From Alphaproteobacteria bacterium (GTDB lineage: Bacteria; Pseudomonadota; Alphaproteobacteria; Micavibrionales; UBA2020): a stretch of DNA of 64,000 nucleotides. The notes below the pieces were generated by a model. That model was not told the origin of the DNA, searched no databases, and worked only from the letters and a program-made list of their open reading frames with translations. Below are positions 19,301-29,286 of the stretch, one piece after another; position 1 is the first letter of the stretch, and every line of letters begins with the position of its first letter. The DNA lies in the NCBI GenBank assembly GCA_025934695.1, contig JAICWS010000002.1, positions 682,001 to 746,000 on the forward strand, given 5' to 3'. The translations under genes and the position numbers were made by a program.

Positions 19301-19519
19301 TTCAAGACCCTGTTTGAGAAATTCCGACGCGAGATACTGGGCGCGCGCTTCCTGATGGTCGAAGGCAAACTGGAGCGCGAAGGCGAAGTCATCCACATCT
19401 TGGCGAAGCGGTTTCACGATCTCTCGGGCTGGATGCGCGAACTGGCCGAGCCGGCGCAGCAGCAATTGCCGCTGCTGAAGGATGACATGGTCTTTCCGCG
19501 GGGCCGGAATTTCAGATAA
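16361..19519 (+). CDS. dnaE2: Error-prone DNA polymerase DnaE2 (ImuC)
   Basis: 1052 aa; [49 protein letters not shown] PHP start; [34 protein letters not shown]. Confidence 0.97.
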   Translation: [1052 protein letters not shown]

Positions 19520-19592
19520 GAAAAGCCGCGCCGCGCGGCCCTGTCATGCCAGATACAAAGGCAGGGCCGCATGCGGGGCGGATGGGATTTAG

Positions 19593-19865
19593 TTAGTACG
19601 TGTGCCAGATGCCGTTGCGCCAGAATCCGGTGCGATAGACGCGCGTCGGATAGATGCCGCGTTCAACGACGACCCGGTCAGGCAGCACGCAGAAGCCGTT
19701 GATCCAGTTGCCGCCGCGCAGGCCGCAGTTGCTGGGCCGGTCAATCGCGCTGGTTTTGTAGACATACAAGGTCTGCGTTTGGTCGAGGACCGCCGCTTGC
19801 GCCAGGCCGGCCGAGCCGACCAGCGCCGCAAGGGCAAGCGCGGCCATTTTCATTTTCGTGTTCAT
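19593..19865 (-). CDS. Small secreted protein of unknown function
   Basis: 90 aa; signal peptide MNTKMKMAALALAALVGSAGLAQA. Confidence 0.55.
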   Translation of the reverse strand: MNTKMKMAALALAALVGSAGLAQAAVLDQTQTLYVYKTSAIDRPSNCGLRGGNWINGFCVLPDRVVVERGIYPTRVYRTGFWRNGIWHTY

Positions 19866-19984
19866 GATAAGCCTCTTCTGTTTGTTAAAGTACCGTTTAA
19901 CAAACCTTAAGATCGGCGCGCTGTTCCTTTTGGGGATTTGTTTTTAGTCCTTCGGAGCGAGGATTTCTTAAGCCCGCTGCGCTT

Positions 19985-22900
19985 TTAGCCCGGCTGTTTC
20001 GGCGTCGCGACGGCGACGGCGGAGGCCTTCGTTTTCTTCGCATCAGGCGCAGCCGGCTTGGTGCCCGGTGGCACGCCATAGGCGGCGTCGATGACAGGCT
20101 GGATGTCGGGCAGGAGCGCCTTCACGCCCTGCACGGCCACGGCGCTCGTGAACTTGAAGTCGCCGGCTTCGGGACCGAACACATACCCGGTGAAGACGCC
20201 GTAGAGACGGTCGCCGATGGCGAAGACGAAAGTGCCGGTGCGGCTTTTGGCCTCGGACGAGGTGACATGGCCATGCGCGGAGAAAGTCTGCACGCGGTTG
20301 TCGCCGGTGCCGGTCTTGCCGCCGATGTCCAGCTTCTGGCCGTTGCTGAGCATGACCGCGTTGCGGATGCGCACGGCCGTGCCTTCCTCGACCACGCCGT
20401 TCATTTCGCGGCGCACGAGTTTTGCGATCTCTTCGGGCAGGACGCGCGCGCCCGGCTTTTCCTTCGGCGTCGCGACGGTCTCGTAGGGCGTGCCCTTGCC
20501 GATATCGACTTCAGTGAATTTGATGGCGGGCTTGCGAACGCCGTCGTTCTGGATGATGCCGGCGAGATCGGCCAGCGCCGCGGGCGTATCGCCCGACACG
20601 CCGATGGCCGTGGAGTAAGACGCCACAAGCGAGCCGAAGGGATACCCCAGTCTCTTCCAGTCGGCGTGGATATACTGGAATGCTTCCTTTTCCAGCATGG
20701 TCTGGATGCGCAGGTTCTGGCCGTGCTCCTTGCCGTCCTTGAACAACCACTTGTAAACTTCCTGGCGCACTTCTTTCGATGCGTCGGCGGTCTGGTCCCA
20801 GGTCATGTCGGGATGCTGAATGCGGTTCTCGGCCATCCACAGCGCGAGCGGGTGGATACTCGTGATATAGCCGCGGTCGTTCAGGTTGAAAGCGTCATGC
20901 GCATATTTGTCGTAGAGCGCCTGGAAATCCGTGTTGTCTCCGCAGTCCTTGCAATTCTTGCGGATAAAGGCCTCCATGTCGGTGGCAGGCCTGTCGGGGA
21001 AGAGCGAACGGTAGACGACGGCCAGCTGCACCGGCGAATGGTGCGTTTTGTCCGCCAGCAGCTGGGCGAGTTCGTCGGGCGTCTTGTCTTTTTGTTCGCC
21101 CCAGAACTTCCACATGAAGCCGCGGCCTTCCATGTCGGAGAACTGCTGGAGGTAGGCGATGCGCTGCGGATTCTCGGTGTCGGTGAAAATGGCGGGGTCG
21201 ACGTGCATATGCTCGGTCATATTGTAATACATGACGTCGCGCATGATGCGGATGAACGAGAGGTTGACCGATTTGTGGAAGGCTAGCTTGACCGTGTAAT
21301 TCTGGCCGTTTTCCTGCCGCTCGAAGTTTTCGTAACGCTTCGATCCGCCGCCGGTGAAGAACAGTTCGCCGGGATTGCCCGAATAGGTGCGGTCGAGCGA
21401 GGCTTCCAGCATCGCGTTCAGCGACTTGTCGGAGACCGGATCCGACAGGTAATCGAGCGCCCAGCGCGTGATATGGTCGTTGGGGTTGACCTTGTCCTTG
21501 ACGGCGCCGAGCAATGCGGCATCCTGGCCCTGATATTTATCATGCAGCGCCGACACGGCTTCGAGATAGGAAATCAGCGTGCGCAGCTTCGCGGTCGAGC
21601 CTAGTTCCAGCTTCACGCCTTCATTGAGGTTCAAGGGCCCGTTGAAATTATCCGCCTGCACGCGCACGACGTTCTGCCCGTCGGGAAGCTTTTCGTAGAG
21701 GGTAAAAGTATAAACGACCTTGTCGGTCAGGTTCGCCGGCAGCAACTGGAAGCCGATCATACCGTCGGCTTTCGCTTTTTCCGGGTCGGCCAGCGCGCGC
21801 AGATGGGCCGTTACTGCCGAATCCGAATCCCGATTGATGGTCGTCTTCGCGGTGAGGTCGAGGCGCGTGAGGTCATAAAGCCCGCGCACATTCAGCGTGC
21901 GCAGGAGGTCGACTTCCATGCCCTGCACCGATTTGGGCAGCAGCGGGTTCGCGACTTTGCCGGGGCGGTTAGGATCGGCGTAAATCGTGCGCTGCGCCAG
22001 CACCGCGTCTTTCAGGCGCGGGGAGATGAGGCCCGCATCCGCCATCAGCGGCAGGAATTTGTCGATACGGTCTTCCAGCTCGGCGCGGTCCTTTTGCAAG
22101 TAGGCCGACGGCTTTTTGACCGACATGACGAGGCTTAAGGACTGGCGATAGACCTGCGCATATTCTTTCAGCTGGTCGTCGCTGAGATCGGCTTCTTTCT
22201 GGTTCAGCACCTGGGTGGCCGTTCGCAAATCTGTGCCGAACCACATCGCCATGCCGTCGGCATAGCCGTTCACGGTGCCGAACCCGGGATAGGACGACAG
22301 CGGCATCGCGTTCAGGTAATCCAGCACGATATTGCGGCGGCTGTCGTAAGTATTCTTCTCGTCGACGTAGGAGCGCACCGAGGCCGTGAGCATCTGGCGC
22401 AGCTTTTCGGCGCCTGAGCCCGTTATGCCGTCGGGCGAATGGCGGAATTTTTCGATCTGGGTGGCGAGCGTAGAGCCGCCCGCGCCGCGTTCGTGCTTCA
22501 CGCCGACCTTTTTCAACACTTGCGTGCCCACGGCCGCGCCGAAACGGTCCCATTCGATGGCCGGATTCCACGAGCCCGGATGATCCTTCATCATCTCGCG
22601 GTTTTCGACGAACAACAGGCTGTTGACGAGCAGCGGCGGGATGGAATCGAAATTCGCGAAAGCGTTGCGCGGAAAGCGCGCCTGATACATCGTCTGGTCG
22701 CCCGCGCCGGTAATGGTCAGGCCGGCCTGTGCCTTTTCATTATAAATGGGAAACAGCCGCATGCCGAAAGCATGGCGGTCCTGCCATGTGCCGCAGGTGA
22801 TATCATAGCCATTCTGTTTCAGCCGCTCGCGGAACTGGCTGATATGGGCGTACCCCAGCTGTTCGTCGTAGGGACCGGCGGCAGGCGGAATGACTTTGCA

Positions 22901-23119
22901 GTCGGCATCGTTCAGCGTCACGCCCTGCGCGGCATGATGGAAGTATTGGGATTGCAGCCACGAGGTCCTGTATTCGACGAACGCGCCCGTCGCGAGCACT
23001 GTCGTGGCGCCGAGGCCGAGCATCCATTTTTTGAAACGTTTGGAATTTTTGACGCCCGCTTTTGGCGTATCGCCCGCGTTCTTGTTATTGTCTGTAGTCA
23101 TTGCTACAGCCTCTCCCAC
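19985..23119 (-). CDS. Large penicillin-binding-protein-like transglycosylase/transpeptidase
   Basis: 1044 aa; N-terminal TM; FVENREMMKDHP and GGSTLATQIEK (GT51); STAK (SxxK) and GKTGTGDN (KTG) transpeptidase motifs. Confidence 0.85.
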   Translation of the reverse strand: MGEAVAMTTDNNKNAGDTPKAGVKNSKRFKKWMLGLGATTVLATGAFVEYRTSWLQSQYFHHAAQGVTLNDADCKVIPPAAGPYDEQLGYAHISQFRERLKQNGYDITCGTWQDRHAFGMRLFPIYNEKAQAGLTITGAGDQTMYQARFPRNAFANFDSIPPLLVNSLLFVENREMMKDHPGSWNPAIEWDRFGAAVGTQVLKKVGVKHERGAGGSTLATQIEKFRHSPDGITGSGAEKLRQMLTASVRSYVDEKNTYDSRRNIVLDYLNAMPLSSYPGFGTVNGYADGMAMWFGTDLRTATQVLNQKEADLSDDQLKEYAQVYRQSLSLVMSVKKPSAYLQKDRAELEDRIDKFLPLMADAGLISPRLKDAVLAQRTIYADPNRPGKVANPLLPKSVQGMEVDLLRTLNVRGLYDLTRLDLTAKTTINRDSDSAVTAHLRALADPEKAKADGMIGFQLLPANLTDKVVYTFTLYEKLPDGQNVVRVQADNFNGPLNLNEGVKLELGSTAKLRTLISYLEAVSALHDKYQGQDAALLGAVKDKVNPNDHITRWALDYLSDPVSDKSLNAMLEASLDRTYSGNPGELFFTGGGSKRYENFERQENGQNYTVKLAFHKSVNLSFIRIMRDVMYYNMTEHMHVDPAIFTDTENPQRIAYLQQFSDMEGRGFMWKFWGEQKDKTPDELAQLLADKTHHSPVQLAVVYRSLFPDRPATDMEAFIRKNCKDCGDNTDFQALYDKYAHDAFNLNDRGYITSIHPLALWMAENRIQHPDMTWDQTADASKEVRQEVYKWLFKDGKEHGQNLRIQTMLEKEAFQYIHADWKRLGYPFGSLVASYSTAIGVSGDTPAALADLAGIIQNDGVRKPAIKFTEVDIGKGTPYETVATPKEKPGARVLPEEIAKLVRREMNGVVEEGTAVRIRNAVMLSNGQKLDIGGKTGTGDNRVQTFSAHGHVTSSEAKSRTGTFVFAIGDRLYGVFTGYVFGPEAGDFKFTSAVAVQGVKALLPDIQPVIDAAYGVPPGTKPAAPDAKKTKASAVAVATPKQPG

Positions 23120-23266
23120 ACAAGGGTTGCCGGCGCTTTATTATTATCGTTGGTTCCGTTAACGAAGGTAGGGGTGCGCCGTTAGGGGAGTTTATAACCC
23201 GGGGTCTATACTATGTCAAAAGATATAAATAATATCCATTGATAACAGTCTGTTGAATTTGAGCGC

Positions 23267-24247
23267 TCACTGCAATTGCTGCGCTGCGCCAAAGAAGCTT
23301 TTGAGCTTTTCCTTCACCGTTTCCGCATCGGGCACGCGGTTCACCTCGGCGCGGAACGCATCGGCGCCGGGCAGGTCCTGGCAATACCAGGTCATGTGCT
23401 TGCGGAAGATGGCGACGCCCTGGTGCGCGCCGTAATGCGACAGCATGCCGTCGTAATGATCAAGGATCAGCGACAGGCGCTCGGCCAACGATGGATCGGC
23501 GGGAACGCTGCCGGTCTTCAGGTAAGCGATCGTCTGCGCCGGCAGCCAGGGCTTGCCGTAGCAAGCGCGGCCGATCATGACGCCGTCGGCGCCGGAAATT
23601 TCCAGCGCGCGCTTCGCATCCTGCGGCGACAGGATGTCGCCGTTGACGAGGACCGGGATGGTCACGGCCTCCTTCACCTGGCGGATGAATTCCCAGTTGG
23701 CGCTGCCCTTGAACATCTGGTTGCGGGTGCGGCCGTGGACGGTGAGCATCCGGATGCCGACATCCTGCGCGATCTTGGCGAGGCGCGGAGCATTCAGGCT
23801 GCTGTCGTCCCAGCCCATGCGCATTTTCATGGTGACAGGCAGTTTCACGGCCTTGACGGTCGCTTCCATGATCTGCGCGGCCAGCATTTCGTCCTTCATC
23901 AGGGCCGAGCCACCCAAGGTGTTGACGATCTTCTTCACCGGGCAGCCGAAATTGATGTCGATGATAGCGGCGCCGCGGTCTTCATTCATGCGCGCGGCCT
24001 CGGCCATCATCGCGGGATCGCAGCCCGCCAGCTGCACCGCCATGGGGAATTCATCGGCATAATCGGCGGAAATCTGCTTGCAGGTATGCCAATGCTCGAT
24101 CATCGCGCGGCTCGCGATCATCTCCGAGACGACGAGGCCCGCGCCGAAGCGCTTGACGAGACGGCGAAAGGGCAGGTCCGTCACCCCCGACATGGGGGCG
24201 AGGAAGACGGGATCCTCGATTTTGGTAGCGCCGATGGAAAAGCTCAT
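23267..24247 (-). CDS. tRNA-dihydrouridine synthase (DusB-like)
   Basis: 326 aa; VFLAPMSGVTDLPFRRLVKRFGAGLVVSEMI, DINFGCPVKKIVNTLGGSALMKD, VTMKMRMGWD, ISGADGVMIGRACYGKPW. Confidence 0.93.
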   Translation of the reverse strand: MSFSIGATKIEDPVFLAPMSGVTDLPFRRLVKRFGAGLVVSEMIASRAMIEHWHTCKQISADYADEFPMAVQLAGCDPAMMAEAARMNEDRGAAIIDINFGCPVKKIVNTLGGSALMKDEMLAAQIMEATVKAVKLPVTMKMRMGWDDSSLNAPRLAKIAQDVGIRMLTVHGRTRNQMFKGSANWEFIRQVKEAVTIPVLVNGDILSPQDAKRALEISGADGVMIGRACYGKPWLPAQTIAYLKTGSVPADPSLAERLSLILDHYDGMLSHYGAHQGVAIFRKHMTWYCQDLPGADAFRAEVNRVPDAETVKEKLKSFFGAAQQLQ

Positions 24248-24447
24248 GGCCGTTGCTTATTGTGTTGCGGGCGCATTTTGTCAGAAGGCTACCGGCATAT
24301 GCCAGCGCTTTTTCTTCACTGATGAGCAACTGTAGGCGATTAATCTTTGATTTTACAATGTTTTTCGCCAAAAGTCGCCTTATGAAAATATATTGCCATA
24401 ATATATAAGAATCTGCTACCTTGCGGCCATCCCTTCAACAGTGAGAG

Positions 24448-26109
24448 ATGCCGATGCCCGCATTCATCGACAAAATCAAAACCTACCCCTGGCGACACAA
24501 CATCAAGAAACTGCTGTTCGAAACGCCGGCGGAAATCCTGATTGGCGTCGCGCTGCTGGGCACCGTGTTCGGTATCGCCGGCTATCGAAACCGCGCCGCC
24601 CGCGCGGGCGAAATTCCCATCGCCTTCTCCGAGGTGGAGCAGATCACGAAGGATTTCAATAGCCAAAGCAAGCCCGTGCCGCCGCTGACCAAATTCTACG
24701 CGGTCAACAACGACGTGGCGATGAAGGTGTTCGAATCCAATAATATCGCCCTGGCGATGGGGAAGACCAACCTGCTGTTCGCGACGGAGCTGCGCACGCG
24801 CATTGACGCTGCCTTCAAGGTACATCCGCTCATCAGCACCTATGCGCAGGAAATGCCGGACGACGCGCAACAGGCGATGAATTCTCTGAACAAGCTGACG
24901 ATCGCGGCGAACGAGCTGCCGGGCATCGACGCCGCCTTTAACAAGGTCTGGACCGAACACCACCACGACGTGACGCATATCCGCCACTGGACGTCGCGCT
25001 CCTGCGATTCCAAGGGCAAGAACTGCCACACGGTCGACCATTATACGACCGTCTACGATTATACGATCCATACCTACAACTATCATCCCGACGCAGCCCG
25101 CCGCGCGGCGGCGCTGCTGGATGACTTCGTGGCCCGCAATCCCGACCTCACGATCGGCGAGAAGCTCTGTATCACGCATGAAACCCATGCCGACAACGAA
25201 GAAGCCATCGCGAAAAGCATGAAGCGCGAACTCAAGGGGAAGACGCCCACGGCCGACCAGTATCTGAGCTACACCAATACCTGGGCGCGGGGATCGAACT
25301 TCGCCAAATACGCGCCGGGCGCCGCCGCGAATTACGCGGCGCTGAAAAGCATTGCGGCCGACTGGAACAACGCCATGCACACGGCGCACAGCGAGCAGTA
25401 TCGCACCTTCTCCCACTCCGACAGCGGTCCGCGCGAATACCAGGTTTCGGACGCCGAGCAGTCGCGCGGGCAGGGCATCGTCGACGCGTCACACCATGTC
25501 GTGGACGGCATCCGCTTTTCGGCCGGGGCCGTGCCGGCGCTGGATGCGAAAATCAGGCAATATGTGGGCGTCGTGCTCGAGCACCAGCCGGGCGACGCCG
25601 ACCAGCTGCGTTCCGACATCATGAAAATGTCGCGCGAGATCTATCAGAAGAACTACGAAAACGGCTTCGACGTCCAGCCCTTCAAGTGGCTCGATGTCAT
25701 CCTCATCACGATGCTCGGCATGGCGATCGGCGGCGGCATCGGCTTTGGCGTGGACCGTTTCCTGGATTCGCGCAAAGAAGAATGGTATGAACACGACGGC
25801 GAAAACGAGCCGCAGTCGCGGCGCAACCGTCCTGGCGCGGACTGGATTCCCGCGCCGGAACGCATACCGGAGCCGCAGCCCGCCGAAGAGCCCGCGATTC
25901 CCCCGGATCTGAGAGAAACTGGCCTGCCGCGCCCCAGCTGGACACCAGCGCCGCCCAAGGGAGTCGAGGTATCGCCCCCGCTGCCCGACCGCCCGAAACC
26001 CGCGGCAGAAACCTCACCTCCCGCCGTAACGGATGATGCGCCGCAAATGCCGGACCCCGGCGCGCAGCGCGACAAATGGGTCAAGAAGTATAAGGATCTA
26101 ACGCCTTAA
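24448..26109 (+). CDS. Unknown two-TM membrane protein with large central domain and proline-rich C-terminus
   Basis: 553 aa; TM ILIGVALLGTVFGIAGY, TM VILITMLGMAIGGGIGFGVDRFLD, then a P/E-rich tail; no family recognised. Confidence 0.65.
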   Translation: MPMPAFIDKIKTYPWRHNIKKLLFETPAEILIGVALLGTVFGIAGYRNRAARAGEIPIAFSEVEQITKDFNSQSKPVPPLTKFYAVNNDVAMKVFESNNIALAMGKTNLLFATELRTRIDAAFKVHPLISTYAQEMPDDAQQAMNSLNKLTIAANELPGIDAAFNKVWTEHHHDVTHIRHWTSRSCDSKGKNCHTVDHYTTVYDYTIHTYNYHPDAARRAAALLDDFVARNPDLTIGEKLCITHETHADNEEAIAKSMKRELKGKTPTADQYLSYTNTWARGSNFAKYAPGAAANYAALKSIAADWNNAMHTAHSEQYRTFSHSDSGPREYQVSDAEQSRGQGIVDASHHVVDGIRFSAGAVPALDAKIRQYVGVVLEHQPGDADQLRSDIMKMSREIYQKNYENGFDVQPFKWLDVILITMLGMAIGGGIGFGVDRFLDSRKEEWYEHDGENEPQSRRNRPGADWIPAPERIPEPQPAEEPAIPPDLRETGLPRPSWTPAPPKGVEVSPPLPDRPKPAAETSPPAVTDDAPQMPDPGAQRDKWVKKYKDLTP

Positions 26110-26112
26110 AAC

Positions 26113-26964
26113 TCAGGCGGCTGTCAGCGACCAGGACCGCTCGGCATAGACGTCGCGGCCCGTGCGGTGGCGCTCGTGCGCCAGGCTGTCCTTGATGAAA
26201 TTGTCGTAGCCCGAATAAATGTAATGCATCTGGCTTTCATAACAGGCGAGGCTTTCGTAGAGTTTTTTCAGCTCGGCCTCGGTCGCGATGATCTCTTCAT
26301 CCTGCGACTTCAGCTTGTTTGACGATTCCTGGTTTAGCGCCGCGAAGTAAAGCGGCAGGCATTCCTCCTGGTAATAGCCCTCCGGCACGAAATGCTTGAG
26401 GTAATGGTAATCATGGATAGTCGCCAGCATTTGCTTGTCCGTCACGGCGGGCAGCTGCGCGTCGCTGCCGATCTGGTGCAGCCGTCCCTGCAGCAAGCCG
26501 GGCCAGAGGATATACGGGCGATCCTCATAAAATCGCGTCGGCATCGAAGTGACGCGCCGGCCTGCCTCATAAGCGGTGCGGTGGTCGATATGGCCGCCCG
26601 CGCCCAAGGGGAAATAGGCGAGGTCGATTTTCCTGTCGGCGAAGAACCGCGTCACGCGGCCCGCTACCTTGTCGATAAATGGGTCGTGCGACGCATCGAT
26701 CCTGCCGAAGAACAGGTTCTTCAGCGGAATATATTGCGGGTCGCGGTCTGGCGCATCGAGTTCGTCGAGGAACGTGACATCGGCGCCCATGATCTTCTGC
26801 GCCGCCCGGTCCTCGTTCTTGCGGTTGGCGGAATTGGTTCCGGCGGTAAAAATGTTGAGAACGAAAATGTCGTCGCCCGCAGCCTTGCGGCGCTGGGCCA
26901 TGATGCCGCAGGACAGTAGCGCGTCGTCCAGATGGGGTGAGACGATACATATTCTCATAAGCAC
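26113..26964 (-). CDS. PIG-L (LmbE-like) family deacetylase
   Basis: 283 aa; SPHLDDALLSCGIMAQRRKAAGDDIFVLNIFTAG, and GAGGHIDHRTAYEAGRRV. Confidence 0.88.
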   Translation of the reverse strand: MLMRICIVSPHLDDALLSCGIMAQRRKAAGDDIFVLNIFTAGTNSANRKNEDRAAQKIMGADVTFLDELDAPDRDPQYIPLKNLFFGRIDASHDPFIDKVAGRVTRFFADRKIDLAYFPLGAGGHIDHRTAYEAGRRVTSMPTRFYEDRPYILWPGLLQGRLHQIGSDAQLPAVTDKQMLATIHDYHYLKHFVPEGYYQEECLPLYFAALNQESSNKLKSQDEEIIATEAELKKLYESLACYESQMHYIYSGYDNFIKDSLAHERHRTGRDVYAERSWSLTAA

Positions 26965-27079
26965 ACATTATAATATGCATGCGCCGGTTAGCAATGATAC
27001 CTTGTGAGGCCTTTGCCTTCGCGCACGCAAGCCTGTAGAATCGCCACAAGGCAGGGCTTTCACGAAAGGCGTCGCATTT

Positions 27080-28063
27080 ATGTTATCAGCTTCCCCCTAT
27101 GCATTGGTCGCGGAAATGCTCGAAGCGCCTGACGTCATCCGGCGCTTTGACAAGGACGTGGTGTCGGCCTGGGCCGACGCCATCGACCAGCAGCAGAAGC
27201 TCTTCATTTCGGGCGAGGGCTCCAGCCGCATCTTCCCCTCCAAGAACCTGATCTCGCGCGCCTTCGCCAGCGGATCCTCCTGGGCGATCCATACCGAGGG
27301 CGGGCGGCAGGCGGCGGAATACGATCTCGAGGGGTTTGTCGTGCTGGCTGCCAGCAACAGCGGCCAGACGCGCGAACTCATCGCGCTGCTCGACAAGCTC
27401 GGCCGCGATGGCGTCGAACGTTACGGCGTGACGGCCACGGCCGGCAGCCGCATGACCGAAGTTGTCGACGATGCGCGCATCCTCAACTGCGGCACGGAAA
27501 AGGCGGTGGCCTCCTCCAAAACGGTGATCGAGCAGGCGCTCGTCTACCAGTCGCTGTTGCGCGGTGGCGAGTGGAGCGATCAGGAAAAGGCGGCCAATTA
27601 TTGCGCCGATATCCTGTCCAAAGACGTTCCCGCGGAAATTGCGGATTATCTCGCCTCGGCCCCGATCATCTATTTCGCCGGACGCAACGACGGCGTGGCG
27701 GAGGAGCTGGCGCTGAAGACGGGCGAGATCGCGCGCAAAAAAGCCGTCTATCTGGAAGGCACCTATGTCCTTCACGGCATCGAGGAAGTCATGCGCAAGG
27801 GGGAAACCCTGGTCCTGATCGAACCTTTCAAGGAAGAAATCGAAAAATACAAATCGATCCTGAAAGACAGCGTGGGCCTCAATGTGGCGGCGATTGCCTC
27901 TTTCGATACGCCATTCCCGACCATTAAAATCCCGTCCTTGTCCGGCTTCGATGGCTATCTGCGCCTGATGGCGGGCTGGAACATCCTCGTCGCGGCCGGC
28001 CTTGCCCTGAACGTCAACCTCGACAAACCCGAACGCGCGCGCAAGATCGGCAACGCCGTTTAG
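27080..28063 (+). CDS. Double SIS-domain phosphosugar isomerase/deaminase-like protein
   Basis: 327 aa; LFISGEGSSRIFPSKNL, LAASNSGQTRELIALLDKL, AVASSKTVIEQALVY. Confidence 0.85.
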   Translation: MLSASPYALVAEMLEAPDVIRRFDKDVVSAWADAIDQQQKLFISGEGSSRIFPSKNLISRAFASGSSWAIHTEGGRQAAEYDLEGFVVLAASNSGQTRELIALLDKLGRDGVERYGVTATAGSRMTEVVDDARILNCGTEKAVASSKTVIEQALVYQSLLRGGEWSDQEKAANYCADILSKDVPAEIADYLASAPIIYFAGRNDGVAEELALKTGEIARKKAVYLEGTYVLHGIEEVMRKGETLVLIEPFKEEIEKYKSILKDSVGLNVAAIASFDTPFPTIKIPSLSGFDGYLRLMAGWNILVAAGLALNVNLDKPERARKIGNAV

Positions 28064-29286
28064 GCCCTACGCTGAACAGGTTTTCCCTGTTTCTCTTCCT
28101 GCAGCGACTGGTCGAGCACTTTGGCCAGCCTTTCGTATTGCTCCGGCATGTTATAGACCTGCGCCGAAATGCGCAGGATGCGTCCCTTGCCGAATTGGGG
28201 CGAGAGCTCGGCGACCTGCGTCACGAAATTATGCGCGCGCAGCCGGTCCCGCAACTCGTCGGCGCTCCCCGGGGGCAGCAGCACGGCCGCCATCGTGCCA
28301 ATCATATCGTCCGGCGCATGAGGCTTCGCCTTCAGTACGTCCAGCAGTAAACGATAGCCATAGCGGACGAGACGCCGGTTGCCCTCGACGAGGCCCCACA
28401 GCCCATCCGGATGCATGGCTGAAAGGGTTTCGAATGCGACCTTCGGCGTAAAATAGGGAGTGACGTCGCGCGTGCCGGTCCAGGCGAAGGTCTTCTGGAA
28501 CACGCTGAGTGCCGGATTGGGGTCGTTCGCGCCATGACTGGTGCTCAAAGGGCGGATACGGTCGCGAAAATCCTCCCGCACATAAATAAAGGCGCAGCCT
28601 GGCGCGCCGCACAGCCATTTGTGGCCATTGCCGGTGTAAAAAGCCGCACCCAATGTCCCGACATCCAGCGGCACCTGCGCGGGCGCATGGGCACCGTCAA
28701 CCAGAGTTTCGATGCCGCGCTCCTTTAGGCCCGCGACGATATCCCGAATGGGGAAGATGAGGCCCGCTTCGCTCGTCACATGGTCAATGAGGGCGAGGCG
28801 CGTGCGCGTTGTAGCGGCATCCAGAATGGCCTTCGTCACCTGTGCGGTTCCGTCGAGTGGAAAAGGAACAACAGCAATGACAGGTTTCGCGCCTGTAAAT
28901 TCCGCGATCTCGCGCACCGCGTTGTTGCAGGCGTTGTAGCCGTGGCTCGTCAGGAGGATTTCATCGCCCTCTTTAAAGTAATGGCGCAGGGCGAGGGACT
29001 TTAATATTGTGTTCACGCCCAGGGTCGCGCATTCGACATGCGCCACGCCTTCCGCATCCGCCTTGGCGAACGCGCTCCAGAAGAGACGGTTTTCGCTCAT
29101 CCGCCTTGGCGTTTCGATAGCGAAATACTCGATCGGGTTGCGCATCAGCGCAGCGCGCTGCGCCTGTACGAACTCGCGCACCGCGCGCGGGCAGGCACCG
29201 AAAGAGCCATGGTTCATATAATCGACGCCGCCGAAATCCCATTCCGCGGCGGCGATTTTTGCGTATGTCCCGGTTTCAAATGTCAT
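28060..29286 (-). CDS. PLP-dependent class V aminotransferase-fold enzyme (isopenicillin-N epimerase-like)
   Basis: Start taken at MTFETGTY (29286); YMNHGSFGACPRAV, ALIDHVTSEAGLIFPI, DGAHAPAQVPLDVGTLGAAFYTGNGHKWLCGAPG. Confidence 0.87.
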   Translation of the reverse strand: MTFETGTYAKIAAAEWDFGGVDYMNHGSFGACPRAVREFVQAQRAALMRNPIEYFAIETPRRMSENRLFWSAFAKADAEGVAHVECATLGVNTILKSLALRHYFKEGDEILLTSHGYNACNNAVREIAEFTGAKPVIAVVPFPLDGTAQVTKAILDAATTRTRLALIDHVTSEAGLIFPIRDIVAGLKERGIETLVDGAHAPAQVPLDVGTLGAAFYTGNGHKWLCGAPGCAFIYVREDFRDRIRPLSTSHGANDPNPALSVFQKTFAWTGTRDVTPYFTPKVAFETLSAMHPDGLWGLVEGNRRLVRYGYRLLLDVLKAKPHAPDDMIGTMAAVLLPPGSADELRDRLRAHNFVTQVAELSPQFGKGRILRISAQVYNMPEQYERLAKVLDQSLQEEKQGKPVQRRA

